From Morinoia aosen (Eukaryota > Arthropoda > Malacostraca > Amphipoda > Talitridae), in NCBI GenBank assembly GCA_030386875.1, contig CM059563.1:15952001-16016000 (forward strand): DNA of 64,000 nt. The letters are read 5' to 3'. The notes under the pieces were generated by a model that saw only the letters and a program-made list of their open reading frames with translations, ran no database searches and was not told the origin of the DNA. The position numbers and the translations under genes were made by a program. The first letter of the stretch is position 1. Every line of letters starts with the position of its first letter. Shown here one piece after another: positions 1 to 11,856 of the stretch.

Positions 1-398
1 GGCATAAATTATAATGAGGACAACTACAAACGCACAGATCCATAGCGACTCGATAAACTTGCTTTGAGATTTCTGAGTCCAGAAAGTGTGCTTTGATCGT
101 ACGATAGTGCCTTCTCAATCGGAGAAAAATCAATCAGGTTTGCTGTAAGGGATTTTGTCTGAACAAACTTTTTTTCAGCCCAATCTTTGCTCATAGAAGT
201 TCTCACGGCTTTATTTTAAAAAACCAAAGAAATAGACTACAACGTAAAATTATCCAAACCGTGGAAATTTCAAAATATGTTAAAGCATCATAGCACCTCC
301 GAAAGTGGAGGAAGAAACGAAGAAAAAAAACACTCATTTTCATACAATACACACTCGGTGTGCTGCCATATTAGTTCAGATTAGATCAGATAATATGT
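1..398. other. AT-rich sequence, nothing recognised
   Basis: Only short frames without coding character are present on either strand. No repeat seen elsewhere in the window was recognised here. Confidence 0.5.
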
Positions 399-723
399 TC
401 AAGCCTACCTTAATGCAGCAAAAGCGTTTCAAAGAGAAGACAGAAGAAAGTACCATTTAGTATGGAATTAAGAGAACGCGGATTTTCTACATAAGATGCA
501 TAGAAACAGTAGAGAGAAGTACATGAAACAAGATATAAGTTGAAGAAGAAAGTAGTAGATGCTGCAAAACAGGACAGCCGTGAATCGAAAAAAGATGGTC
601 CGTAACAAAAACCTCTTCGATTTTAACAAAAGGAAGGCCTACCTAACCTCTAGCTAGGGACCTCACATAATCCGCATGGGAGCGCTAATTCCCATGGATA
701 CAATAATTATATCTCCGTGAGAG
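399..723 (+). repeat. Dispersed repeat family D, copy 1
   Basis: Member of a ~340-bp repeat seen about a dozen times in this window. Diagnostic pieces in order are an AAGCCTNCCTAA-type start, ACCATTTAGTATGGA, CATAGAAACAGTA, ATGAAACAAGAT, AACAGGACAGC, AAGGCCTACCTAAC, GGGAGCGCTAATT and a final CTGAG-like end (here CCGTGAG). No terminal inverted repeats, poly-A tail or RNA polymerase III boxes were found, so its class (SINE-like or MITE-like) is unresolved. Confidence 0.8.
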
Positions 724-1734
724 CCGAGGCATGCAACCAATAGGGTTTCGAAAGCTAGAGAAAATTTTTTAGGGCATTTATGCAGGGTTCAGCGTTTAGT
801 GAGGTCATATTTCTTCTTTCATTATAGTTAGCCTAGCATGAACTAAACGGATTCTAAATGCGATATGGAAAGCTCACGCAAACTCAACACGCGCTATCTG
901 ATGGGGAACCAACTACGAAACAATTCGAATTCCTTCGACCTAGCAGAACTTGCTTAAACGACTGCATTAACTGGTCTAATGCGTATCTCTATAGACATAC
1001 GATACAACCAATGGAGTAACAGCAAACAAAATAAAGTGTTCCACAGTATAGAGCTCTAGTTTAACTTTACTCGCATAGACCTTCTGCACTCGTGTAAATG
1101 ACTCCCACTTCGTATACTCGGGGTTGAGAGATTGGCTTTTTTCTGGCCGAAATGATTAGATTTCGCATGTTTCCAAGACTATATCTGACAAATGCTGAAG
1201 CCTTTGATACTGGATTTTATATGAACAAAGCCTAAATTAGAGGACTTGAGCAGAAAGAAAGCCGATGCTGTCACCCAGCTCCTCATCTCTATACTGCCTC
1301 CTCACTTACCTTTCGATGATTGGCGGTTATTTCCATTCACAAGCCATAATCACCCTTATTGAATCTATACGCACAATTATTTAATAACTCACTTAAGACC
1401 TGTAAATGATCTGAACCGCTGAGATACACTTTATCTATGTATTTTCCCCTACGTTATTACTGTAGCTTTTGAATTGTCAATTTTTCGAGTATTTTTGCAT
1501 TTCTTCACGCACCGGATAAAACAGATGAGTTGCTTTCGAGATTTTCCACTGATTGGGTGTACTGCCTAACTTAAACTCAGTTAAGTGACCGCATTAACAT
1601 AAATCTCATTACAATATAAGAAGTTTACATTGAGGTCCGTGAATGAGACAAAAATGAATTAAATCAGAAGGACCGATCGCAATTATAGATATACAAAAGT
1701 AACAGGGCAACTTTGACAACACTTTGACTATCAA
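724..1734. other. Intergenic, nothing recognised
   Basis: About 1 kb with no frame of coding character, no splice-site pairs that make sense and no repeat recognised from elsewhere in the window. Confidence 0.5.
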
Positions 1735-1945
1735 GTGAGCCACCGGTGGCCACGGAGGGGATTTTCACAATGCTGCTGGCTGACCAGCAGACACAAACTC
1801 AATTTTCATGAGAACTCAATTAAACCTTAATGAGGGCACGGTAGTTAACGTTTGCTGTTTTCAAAATTGTTTGCAACAATTGACTTTAAATTTGAGTTGA
1901 ATATTGAACTTGAGTTTAACCAATTACGGTCAAAGTGTTGAATTA
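1735..1945 (+). mobile_element. TTAA-type MITE (family C), decayed copy
   Basis: Matches the better copy at 28114-28342: CCACCGGTGGCCAC, then GAGGGGATTTTC, CTGACCAGCA, TTTAAATTTGAGTTG, ATATTGAACTT and GTTTAACC. Outer ends are eroded, so boundaries are approximate. Confidence 0.7.
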
Positions 1946-3884
1946 CTAGCAAATCAAGAACTATATTTCCCTGTGGCGATGGCGGCTTCTGCGCGCTCTA
2001 GCTCCACCTTGGATACAATTTTGTAAAGATTATAGTGTTTTTTTTAGTTCAGCACAACTGCCGCCTTCTATCATTAGACTCCTGTATTCTGAACAATCAA
2101 TTTGAAGCAGAAAGTAAAAAAAATATTTAACTAACAAAGCCTTCAAGCTCTCAGGAGACGCTACAAAAACTGCACTTATTGAACACGGGAGGAGTTTCAC
2201 TCTATCTGGAGTGTCAATGAATCGATTAGAAAAGTCAATAACTGGACCACGAGTGAGTACAACGTACGAAGAAGCAAACACGTGCCCTTTCACCCGTCAT
2301 CCCAATGCTGATCCAAAGAATGACATTGTGCCATTTTCGTTGCTGATGGTTAAAATTATTAAAAACGTCCGGCTCATGTGTCTAAGGTATTGAGCTGTGC
2401 AATTCGTTGAAGAATTAATTATGGTGAAGAAAATTTGTTCCGCTGCCGTGTGTTTCCTGTCAGTGGGGTTGTTTCACTATTGGACGGACTTTTTCACTAT
2501 TGGGCAGATTTATCTAAAATTTGCAATACGCTTGTAAATTAAGATTTTGAAATGTTTCTGCTCCTACACATTTTTCAAATTTTTGCTCAGAATACGAGCT
2601 ATTCTGAAAAGAAATATTTTTGGGGGCACTTTTCAAAGCAACTTTCAAGTTAAACCAATTGATTTCGAAAGTTGCTTTTAGTGTCATCGCTGTCAGAAAA
2701 AAAATATTCCACGATTTTTTTGAGTCAAAATTTATTTGCTGGTGACATTAAGAATTTTCCAGAAAAAATTTCTAAAAATCATTTTTTTACGATAAAAAAT
2801 TATGAAAGAAATAAAAACCTATGTTGAATATGTACTCAGAATCAATCGTAGTAAATCTAATTGCAAATAAATCGAGCCCTATAAGCCAAGGCGCTACGTC
2901 AATAAATATGAGCCAAAAGTTTCCTAGAAAAATGAAAACTTGTATATTACACGATAGCCAATTGAATGAAAATATATGGACCTACAGCATATACTTACGT
3001 TTTTCAGAGACATAAGTAGTTAATGTTGATGCAGTACTTTATAGAACAGTCAATTACCAATAGAGTGCGCTTTGAACCAAGTCGCTACGTCAATAAACCT
3101 CGAAAGATATGCTAAATTGAACTGCAATTTATTATTTATTGGTATAACTATGAAAGTAAAATATTGACTTATCGGCTACACTTATGTTTACAAAATTATA
3201 GTACATAAACATATTACATGAAGCACAACGAAGCCTTTGCGCACGTATTTGAACAAAAAAAGCTATTTTTTTCAATGGAATGACCGAAACAAGCCCCTTT
3301 ATGGGTATCATGGTAAAGAATGTTGGTGTCTCGGAATGTCTCAGAAAAAATTATGTTTTATTATATTTGTATCGACCTAGGTCGTTCTCCCGCCGTCGAC
3401 ATTGCTCTTTATGTTCTCTGGAATAAACTATAGCTTTATAGAACTAGTGTGATTTATCCTGATTTTCAAACGAAGGGTATACGCTCATACTAGGGTTATG
3501 CTTCCAGGAAAATGTCAAGTCTAGAAGCCTACTGTGGACGCTTTGAAAAAGTAAAGCCATTTGCCGATTCAAACGTTCCTGAGCAACAGAGAAGCGAACG
3601 ATTGTGTAATCGTTAGTAATGAAATCAGTTGTGTAATTCTTCTTAATGATGGAAATATTCCGACAAAGAAGGTGCACCTGAAAGTGCATCTTTTTAAGGA
3701 TAATTTATGGAGAATAGTCCCGGCACGTGAACTGTACCATTACAAGCAGATGAGTGCCCCAGAATCATACATTGATAATCATTTTTTCTTTTGTATTAGA
3801 CTTGGATATGACAACATCTTATGTGATTTGATTTGACCATTTGACCGTTAGATATAAACTCTAGAAAAAAGTTTTATACGCAAG
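1946..3884. other. Intergenic, with a short imperfect inverted repeat
   Basis: No gene recognised. Around 2630-2690 an imperfect stem (AAAGCAACTTTC against GAAAGTTGCTTTT) sits inside a longer decayed palindrome, probably a remnant of an inverted-repeat element. An open frame at 3561-3836 has no ATG start and no domain. Confidence 0.4.
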
Positions 3885-4120
3885 GTGTCCACACGTGATA
3901 CCCTGCGTGAAGAAACAGCATGTTAAAAATGAAGAAAAGAAAAGATAGCTACGAAAACTGAAAGAAGAAAAGTGAGCTCAAAAACGGGTCAGGAAAGCCA
4001 ATCTATCGCTAAAGTAACCTGACAGCAACTCTCCTGAGGGCGCCAGTCCCCGTAGCATAGGATAGACAATCCTAACTTACATGAACCTGTTCTCTATATC
4101 CTATGCTTCCTGAGGAGACT
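3885..4120 (+). repeat. Repeat family D, divergent subfamily fragment
   Basis: Carries AAGGTGTCCACAC, ATACCCTGCGTG and a CTATGCTTCCTGAGGAG end. These match the subfamily at 21824-22197 and 29527-29868, which end in CTATGCCCC rather than GTATCCCC. Ends are approximate. Confidence 0.55.
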
Positions 4121-4162
4121 GCAATCCGTTTACTCACATAACTGTTATAATATTGGATTAAA

Positions 4163-4498
4163 AGTTAGCTTAAGCCTCCCTAATCACAACAAAGGCATTC
4201 CCAAGATTTAAAGGAGGGAGCATTTAGAATGGAGTACAAGGAACGGAGAATCTACGCACAAGGTGTCCACACACCCTGCGCATAGAAACAACAAGATTGA
4301 AAGCACTTTATGAAACAACATAAATGTTAAAAAAAGTAATAGGCTATAGAAAAAGGATTGCATTAATCCTGGAACGAAGGTCTGTCACTAAACATAAAAC
4401 ATTCTATTTCAACCTACCTAGCCCTCAACTTGGTACCTCACATCTTCGTGGGAATGGAGGCTTCCTCTGTTACAACAGTTGTATCCTTCTTAGAGGAT
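4163..4498 (+). repeat. Repeat family D, copy 2
   Basis: Starts TTAGCTTAAGCCTCCC and continues with AGCATTTAGAATGGAG, ACCCTGCGCATAGAAAC, TATTTCAACCTACCTA and CAGTTGTATCC. Nearly full length but diverged, especially in the second half. Confidence 0.7.
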
Positions 4499-4990
4499 TG
4501 TTTTACGAATCTGTTAAAAAGTACGCTAAAATTCAAATCGCAGGGTGTAACTTCAAAATATACCTACTAAAATTATTGAAATAGTTCACCAAATTTGACA
4601 ATTTACACTGAAAATACATCGAACATGGTATTATGAAGATAAACTTCATATGAACTTATGAAAGTAAACTTCATAAAACCAATGAGCTCCTACATGTAGC
4701 TCAACATTCTTGTGTCTGGACATGAAACAACCTCCTATATCCTTCTCTGCCGTAACCATCTCATGCGTGACGGAAGGACAGAAAAACGCGTTTGTGGCGC
4801 TTTAAACTCAGGTGAAAGTCTTTAGTACAAGAAAATGAAAAGCTTATGAAATGTCTTCAACGTGGTTTAATGACCAGGTACTGCTAATTAACAAGAAAAA
4901 TCAAGAACAAATGAGAAGTCATTTGTAAATAGAGCTGCAGAACAGTGCAGCTTACACTCAGGTCAAACTTCTCAGTTAGCTTATGCTTCT
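4499..4990. other. Intergenic, nothing recognised
   Basis: No frame with coding character and no recognised repeat. Confidence 0.4.
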
Positions 4991-4995
4991 AGGGC

Positions 4996-5815
4996 AGCCA
5001 ACACGTTTAAGTGAGGCGGGGTAAAGTTGAATTCAATCTACAACTCAACTTTATAGCGCCAATTTTAGATTTTAGAATTAATTTTGGTAAATCTGAAGGA
5101 GATGACAGTTGTCGATTTTCCGCTTTTTGGTGCCTGAACCTAATTAATTGAATCAAAATAAACAAGTTTTCTTCTATTCTTTTTTCGTCTCAAATGAGTA
5201 TTTTACGATTTATAGCGGTAAGTTTAGTTTCGTCATTGATGACGAATGCGCTCGAATAAACAGCTACTCATCGATTTTCGAATTTTTGTTGCTTGAAACA
5301 TGGTAATAACATCGAAATAAACAACTTTTATTCTATACACTTTTTTCGTCAAATGAGTATTCAACGAGGTATAGCGGTAGGTTTGGTTTCGTCTTTCAAG
5401 ACGGAGCGCTGGAAGCGAGACGCCATTGCAGTATTGCCATACAACTCGATCAAAGAATTTCTTTCCGCTTCAAAGACTGGAGTTGCGGTAAGTCATTTAC
5501 CGCTATAACTAATAAAATAGTCATTTGAGACAAAAAGTGCATAGAAGAAAACTTGTTTATTTCGATCTAATTAACTATGCTAAGGCATCGAAATTTACAA
5601 AATCGACAACTGTCATCTCCTTGAGATTTACCTTAATTTTCAAGGTCAAAATATAATTATCTTGAAAATAATGAACATGAAATGGATAGCGCCTTCATTT
5701 AGTTTCCATCAAGTATTTCTGCAGATGGAGTTTGTGACTGCTGATCGGTCCGCAGCATTACGGAAATCCCCTCAGTGACCACCGGTGTGTCACGTCGCCG
5801 TCAAAATGTCAGTTG
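4996..5815 (-). mobile_element. TTAA-type MITE (family C), split by a family A insertion
   Basis: On the minus strand the sequence reads from ACACCGGTGGTCACTGAGG near 5790 through GCTGCGGACCGATCAGCA and TTTCATGTTCATTATTTTC. It is interrupted by 5086-5640 and resumes with GAGTTG and the end CTTAAACGTGTTG near 5000. The inserted element with its target duplication accounts for the extra ~555 bp, which fixes the order of events: C first, A later. Confidence 0.65.
5086..5632. mobile_element. Inverted-repeat element family A, copy 1 (8-bp TSD)
   Basis: 547 bp with long terminal inverted repeats: it begins GGTAAATCTGAAGGAG and ends with the near-complement CTCCTTGAGATTTACC. It is flanked by a perfect 8-bp direct repeat TTAATTTT (5078-5085 and 5633-5640). 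No transposase frame; small frames inside are not genes. 8-bp duplications are known for hAT and P superfamilies, but the GGTAAAT end does not match the common hAT end, so the superfamily is left open. Confidence 0.88.
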
Positions 5816-7289
5816 GTAGATTGAGGTGATACCGAGCTGCTGCCACATGTCGTTTTTCATATTCTGAAATACTAAATCCAGTAAAAGCTGAAGTTTACGA
5901 CTGTAAATGTTTGACAGGCTTCATATATGGCTATGTTGATCTTCAAATAAAGTTAGTCAGAAGTTCAATAATTGTTTCGGAGGAAAAATTGTTTTGGTTT
6001 GTGCCATAGCAGGCGTATAATTTGGCATCATTTTTAGGTCTTAGAAAGGTACCTTATTTTAATGTAAGTTCATGCAGGATTTTAAATATAAATGAGTTAA
6101 TAGCTGGTGACGGTTTGGTAGACACGCTTTATAAATTCGACTCTTCTTATCGTGTGACAGCAAAACGCTTATCTTTAAATAAATATAGGAATGGGAACGA
6201 ATAAACTGTAATGGAGTGAGAGATCTTATCGCATACCTATGAAAAATTACAATAAATTAAGTTCGATGAATTTTACTAGGTATGATGGTGAGGTAGGAAA
6301 AAATGACAATTTTTGCACAAACTTTGATGATAAAGTGCATAAACTTCCATCTCCGCAGTAGAGAAAAACGACCACTAAAACTAAGCATTAAAGATGCAAG
6401 TGGGGAAAATCAATTCTTTAGGAGACAGAAACTAATTGACCACATTCATTGAAGATCGTTTTCGGAATGCATGGGCATTCGTGTTCATTACTTCTTGTCG
6501 GACTTGTTTTTCCGGTTAAATGGGAGGCTAATTCTGTTTTCCATCAACTGTTTTCCAATCATTGAAATCAAGTAATCAATACTTTCAATTTCAATAATCA
6601 GTAACAGGCTCGAATAATTATGTATTAAATTGAATTCGTTACCAGGCTCGAGCACTAGATATCCTGTGGCAAGTTTAGTACTTCAGGAAAATCTATATTT
6701 TGCGTTAGGGTAATTCATCAAATATCGAACTGAACTGATTATCGAACAACGTTGGAAATATGCGCGTAATAAATTTAGTAAGCATCCAAACTTGCTCAGT
6801 GCCAGTGATCTTACATCTAAAACTCCTATTTTAGTGAAAAAAACTCATTTCCGAGAGCTGCAAACTGCTACCAGCGGTTGCGAACGCATTTTTTGTACGA
6901 CCCTTACAAATTGGTCGAATTTTTTCACTCGAAAAATCTTACGCACCTCGGGAAAATTGCGACGGTTTAATTGTTGTTGGGTCACCGTCAACCTCCCGTC
7001 ATAACTAGAGAGTAGTGTTGTCATATGATGTTCTGTTGCTGTATTTTTTCTTTTCCGACAAAAACTTGATAATTATTCCATGTTCGACATTCAGTTCCTT
7101 TTTCATGTCAGTATTAAATACTGAACAAAGGTGTTCGAATCAAAATTCCTTAAAAATCATGAATTTATACCTCGAACAAGGCTTTTCGATTCTTAATTCT
7201 TTTAAATAACTGAATCGATCTATTGAACGCCTGTTTTATTTCATTAAAATATTGTATTAACGCTTGATAATAACATTGAATAGTTGAAG
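5816..7289. other. Intergenic, nothing recognised
   Basis: About 1.5 kb without convincing coding sequence; frames at 6022 and 6792 lack an ATG start. No repeat family recognised. Confidence 0.4.
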
Positions 7290-7577
7290 ATGGGAATTCT
7301 GGTGAGGGGCTACCAATCAGCTGCTGGTGTTCCAAGGCCCTCAAGATCATCAATGATTCGTCTGGCTACATTTACTGATGATCAATCCCTTGCCAAGAAA
7401 ATTGATGCAAGCATCAATAATAATTCATTGACGAGTGCTTCACACTCTACTCCAAAAAAGGTCACACAGGTTGATGATCACAATTATGGTTCAACAAACA
7501 CTGCAAATGAAACATCGACATCATATTCAAATTTTGATAACTCTCCATTCAAATGCATCTTTAAAATAAGTAATTAG
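7290..7577 (+). CDS. Unrecognised 95-aa Ser/Thr/Asn-rich frame
   Basis: ATG at 7290 opens a 95-codon frame ending TAG at 7577. The product starts MGILVRGYQSAAGVPR, has a basic Ser/Arg stretch (PRPSRSSMIRL), then a Ser/Thr/Asn-rich tail. The composition is more protein-like than other short frames nearby. I recognise no domain and see no clear donor site that would continue it. The SINE begins 11 bp after the stop. It may be a real small exon, a decayed processed copy of an exon, or chance. Confidence 0.25.
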   Translation: MGILVRGYQSAAGVPRPSRSSMIRLATFTDDQSLAKKIDASINNNSLTSASHSTPKKVTQVDDHNYGSTNTANETSTSYSNFDNSPFKCIFKISN

Positions 7578-7587
7578 ACAGTTATTT

Positions 7588-7890
7588 CAAACAAACAAAC
7601 AAAACAAACATCGGCATTTTTGGGATGCTTTATTTCCAATCAAGCCTGATACAAATGATCTTAAGCATTGGTTTTTCAAATATCTTATAACTAACACTAT
7701 ACATATATAGGACACCATGACGGTTCCCCGGTAAAGCCGGTACCCATTTCCGACACCTGGGTCGAGTGGGGTATTGTGCTTGAGCTTTCCCTTATACCCA
7801 ACGGGGAAAATCGCAGCGCCAGCGCCAGAATACGAACCCGCGACTCCAACATACAAGTCCGATCCCTTAACCGCTGTGCCACAGCGAGCA
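7588..7890 (-). mobile_element. tRNA-derived SINE, copy 1
   Basis: On the minus strand the element starts near 7890 with a tRNA-like head holding an A-box-like TGGCACAGCGG and, about 40 bp on, a B-box-like GGGTTCGTATTC. It continues through CGGCTTTACCGG and ends at 7588 in a TGTTTGTTTTGTTTG tail. A near-identical copy lies at 35180-35474, so it is a SINE and not a tRNA gene. The open frames across it are by-products. Confidence 0.88.
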
Positions 7891-8027
7891 TTTCCAAGAA
7901 AAGCCAGTGCACCAAAGAAGAAAAAGAATGAAAGAAAAACGTTTATTTTTCAAGTGGCCACATGAGATACATGTCAACATATTGGTTTTAAAAAGTTTCT
8001 TAATATAGGACGTCCTAAAACAAAAGT

Positions 8028-8195
8028 TCCATACGAGGAGTACTAATTGACAAACTATCAGAGGTGCACAAATAGATAGACCATACGAGGCATATTAATA
8101 GACAAAATATACGAGGCGTACTAATAGACAAACCATACGTGGCGTGCTAATAGTCTAACAAATGTTCCATACGAGGAGAACCAATTGACAAACCA
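8028..8195. repeat. Short minisatellite
   Basis: Four to five imperfect tandem units of ~35 bp around the phrase CCATACGAGG.GTACTAATAGACAAA, spacer length varying from unit to unit. No coding role visible. Confidence 0.75.
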
Positions 8196-9213
8196 TCCTG
8201 TTCGAATTAAAATTCTTGTTCGATTCATGTTCGATATTGATGAAATTATGTTATTAAAGAATTCGATTTTTAGAACAATAAATAAATTCCAACAATCTAC
8301 GTTGTCTTTGAAGCGACATCACAGAACAAGAAAGCAACTGTTCAAGAATAATCTTGAGGCCCGCAACAGTTATTCAGAGCAAAAGTTACCAATTTATGAA
8401 GGTTGTTTCTAGACACACGTGGTTTCTGTTCGATATTTGATGAATTACCCTAGTTTGCTATGGGATCAAGGAGCGTGATGTTTCGAATTTGATCTTCGAA
8501 GAAATGTGAAGAAGTGCTCACAAAGAATTCAAGTAAAACTAATTTTCTGTAACGAAGACCAATATCATTCAAACCAAATTAATTTCTTACGAAGAAAGCT
8601 AATTTTCTACAAACAGAACTAATTTTATGAAAGAAATTATTTAATATAGACTAATTTTATTCAAACTAAATAATTTATTTTCAAACAAAACAACTTTAAT
8701 AAAAAAATTAATTTCATTCAAACAAACTCATTTTATTGAAAGACCTCTAATTTTGCCTAGTTTAGAGAACTTGTTAGCGCTGCGGCCCTGGTTAGCATGT
8801 CAGCAACCTTATCACTCGCAGGGCAACACCCGGGATCACTTTCGTTGCTACGATCACTAACACTGTGAAACTTAATATCAATATGCGGGTTTCAACCATA
8901 GTATTTTTTTAGTTTTTTAAACATAATTAACGCACTGAAACTTCACTAATTCCTATAGCTTTAAAAAACAGTGGCACAGATTTTGATCTTTATTCATCAT
9001 CTAAATTCTCATTATATGCCTACCACTTTCGGACGGAGCATCTGAAGCCGAAGAAAAACCTTGGAAACAACTAATAAAACACGCAATGCTAAATGGAGGA
9101 TTGCCGTTGTTCAGACTGGTTCCGAGGCTACCATCGTATTCCAAGGCTTTTCTTGGTCCCAGCGTTCCTTCAAGTTCCAAAATTTTGCTTTCTTCTCTTT
9201 GGACTTTGTCTTA
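8196..9213. other. Intergenic, nothing firm
   Basis: Repetitive phrases such as AACTAATTTTNT and CAAACNAACTAATTTAT (8530-8760) look like a decayed short tandem array. A possible SINE head fragment near 8775-8850 is too diverged to call. Confidence 0.35.
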
Positions 9214-9410
9214 AGCGGCCCATAGACGATCAATTTTATTGTCAATATAATTGACAATGATAGAATATTGACAATTTGATTGATCGTCTGTGGGCTTGAT
9301 TGACGCACGTCAAATAATTGACTTAGTGGGAAAAAATAATTTCATCAATATCTTGAGTCAATTATATTGACAATTATATTGACAATAAAATTGATCGTCT
9401 ATGGGCCGCT
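9214..9410. mobile_element. PIF/Harbinger-like MITE
   Basis: 197-bp element with long, almost perfect terminal inverted repeats: it begins AGCGGCCCATAGACGATC and ends GATCGTCTATGGGCCGCT. It is flanked by the 3-bp direct repeat TTA (9211-9213 and 9411-9413). TTA/TAA duplications and G/C-rich ends fit the PIF/Harbinger superfamily. A further internal copy of the end motif (GATCGTCTGTGGGC near 9282) and TTGACAAT repeats suggest rearrangement. No coding capacity. Confidence 0.82.
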
Positions 9411-9413
9411 TTA

Positions 9414-10530
9414 CTTCGAGGGAGAGCGTTGAACCATCACTTTTAGTTACATGGCTTTATATGTTTGAACAGTCTATGTAGGGATAGATAAGGCGTTTAC
9501 TGCCTGTGTGAAATTCACTGACGAGAGATAACTGTAACGTTACACAGAAAAGAGCCTCTAGTGAATTGTACTTGAACCGTCGTGAATTTTTTTATCCAAA
9601 TGAGACAAGCATGATCCGTGTTCGAAACTGAATATTTCTACGTTAGTTTTTCGATTTTACTTCAGCATACCCACCTACTAATCAAAAGACAATGAAACTA
9701 TGTAAATTCTATGATGTATTTGTTTTATGCTACGAATTGTAAACATAAGTTTACGGAACGCAACGCAAGCTTTCTCTCAATTGAATGGTATTCTGGAGGC
9801 AGTTTCTACATTATATCCGGTATATTTACGAAGCATCAAAAGAGGCCTTCACAGTAGCGGTTCGGAGTGTCAAGATTCTCTTTAATTAACCACACTCGCT
9901 GGGGAGGGCAATAGATAAATCATGCTTTCATGAGCCGAAAGGAGCTTATCTCTCAAATTGGTTGACATTTTGACCGGAATGTATAATTATTCACTCAAAT
10001 ACGTACGTTTTTCTTAAGCAGTTAGAAAAGGTGCGAAAATTTTGTTAAGTTTTGATGGAATCAAATGACAAGCTAATAAGAAACAACCAGTTGTGAACGG
10101 CGAAAAAATTCCATGAGTATTGAATGGTATCACGATTTATCCGCAATGAAAAGCGGTATTTTATTTTAGTGCACTATTAGGCCTCGAGTGCCGTTTTTTA
10201 AAAGCGTGAATCCAAGATGTTAACACACTGTCTTAAAATTCAATCGTTTATGATCAGATCCAAGGAACGTCCTTCATAAATCGCGTCAGCTGTGCTATCT
10301 ATATGGTACAGTGATTTAGATACGGTGAAAAAGCCACGAAATCCGAGTTACTCGATGTTCGGAAACGCAGCTGTGTAGCGCCAAATGTTTGCAAGCCAAA
10401 GAATTATTTCATTGGAGCTTGATTCAAGAAGCAACCTGAAGAGACGGGCTGAGTAGAGTGAAGAAAGTGAATAATGATAATTTTACAGAAACGTTTCTAC
10501 CGGGGTCGCCAGCGTAACGCCAATGTGGAG
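9414..10530. other. Intergenic, nothing recognised
   Basis: No coding frame or repeat family recognised over about 1.1 kb. Confidence 0.4.
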
Positions 10531-10556
10531 CCCCCCCCCCCCCCCCCCCCCCCCCC
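10531..10556. repeat. Poly-C tract
   Basis: 26 consecutive C residues, very unusual in this AT-rich DNA. True length is uncertain because homopolymers are error-prone in sequencing. Confidence 0.85.
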
Positions 10557-10829
10557 AGCGCTGGCCGGGAAACCTCAAAGACTATGACGAAGGCAGAATA
10601 CAGCAAGATACTAGAGGCTCACACATTACTCACATCGTATTGAACATACAAGAGAGGCAATTAGCTGGTAAATTTTGGTGGTGCATGGCTTGTGAAGAAT
10701 CGTAATTTTAGGAGTTTGAATAGTTCCCTGTATCAAATCACGTCGTAAGCTTTTATTTTTTGAAGGAAGGTGACCAGCTGATCTATGGGCGTATTGTGGT
10801 CAAGTATATTGTTTACTGAAGGTGGCCGG

Positions 10830-11560
10830 CTATTGTCGGAGAAGACATCGAAGCATTGTCGTCGCGTGTTGCGCAGCGCGGCGCAGTCGATGAGTATGTG
10901 GTGCACTGTGAGGCGCCTCCAGGCACAGAGGGCAGCCAGGCGGAGGCTCCTGTACCTCACTGTTCATGAGGTGGCTGTGGGTGAGATAGGTGTGGCCGCT
11001 TCTGAGTCGATTTAATTTGACTTCCACTCGGCGTGGCAGCCTTCTTTTGGGCCATGATCCCGGTTCCAGCTGGGCTTCGTGCATGAGGCTTCTCCGCTGG
11101 TGCCAGTCCTCCATCCATTTGCCGTGGATCTTCTTCTCAAGTACCGAGAACCAGTCCCTATAAAATGTTGGGACTCGCTCGTGCAGCCGAAGTGCAGCTG
11201 CTTTCGCTAGGATATCGACGGTTTCGTTACCTCGAATCCCCATGTGGCTGGGGATCCAGCAAAATTTTGTGATTTTGCTGTTCTGGGCAAGGTCATGAAT
11301 TTGATGCTGAAGAAAGCGAGTATGAGGGTGGTCCGTTCGTTTGTTGAGGATCACTCGCATAACACTCAGGGAGTCACAAAAAATAATAAACTGGTTTTCA
11401 GAACGGCCACAAATGATCTGTAGTGCTAAATCAATAGCATACAGTTCTGCCGTGAAGATAGCGGATGTCTGGGGAAGTGATATCTGTTTATGAATGGTGC
11501 TACAGAATGCAGCCGCGCCAACGCCGTCGTTACTTTTGGAACCATCTGTGAAGATTGCAA
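10830..11560 (-). pseudogene. LINE RNase H domain
   Basis: All four catalytic acidic positions are visible in one frame: FTDGSK, AELYAI, FCDSLSV and GNETVDILAKAA, preceded by the family phrase FCWIPSHMGIRG. The frame then runs into CPLCLEAP and shifts; the rest of the C-terminal zinc-like segment (LTVHHILIDCAALRNTRR) continues in another frame down to 10733. Within the same element as the RT at 11857-13273. Confidence 0.88.
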
Positions 11561-11856
11561 TGCAGCCTTGGTAGTTTTCGTTTTCTAGTCGGCGGTATTC
11601 TTGGATGTATTTGGTTGGATGGGTAGTTTCCTTTTTTAGGCTGTTAGGTCCATGTTTATGTCAACGGTGACCGTGTTCCATGTTGGGACGTCAATGTCCA
11701 GTAGCCGGTATGAGAAGGCGGGTTTGATAGAAGGGGGTTCGAAATTTAGGGATTCCATGATTTGAGGGTGCGGATGGCAAATGAAGGCATAACTTTCTTA
11801 TTTATGAACAATCTTCTGTCAGTAGGTGAGATAACAGAGTTAAATGCTGGGTTACC

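Noticed and set aside
8030..8200. CRISPR-like direct repeats
   Set aside because: Units are adjacent and imperfect without unique spacers of constant length, in a eukaryotic sequence; it is a minisatellite.
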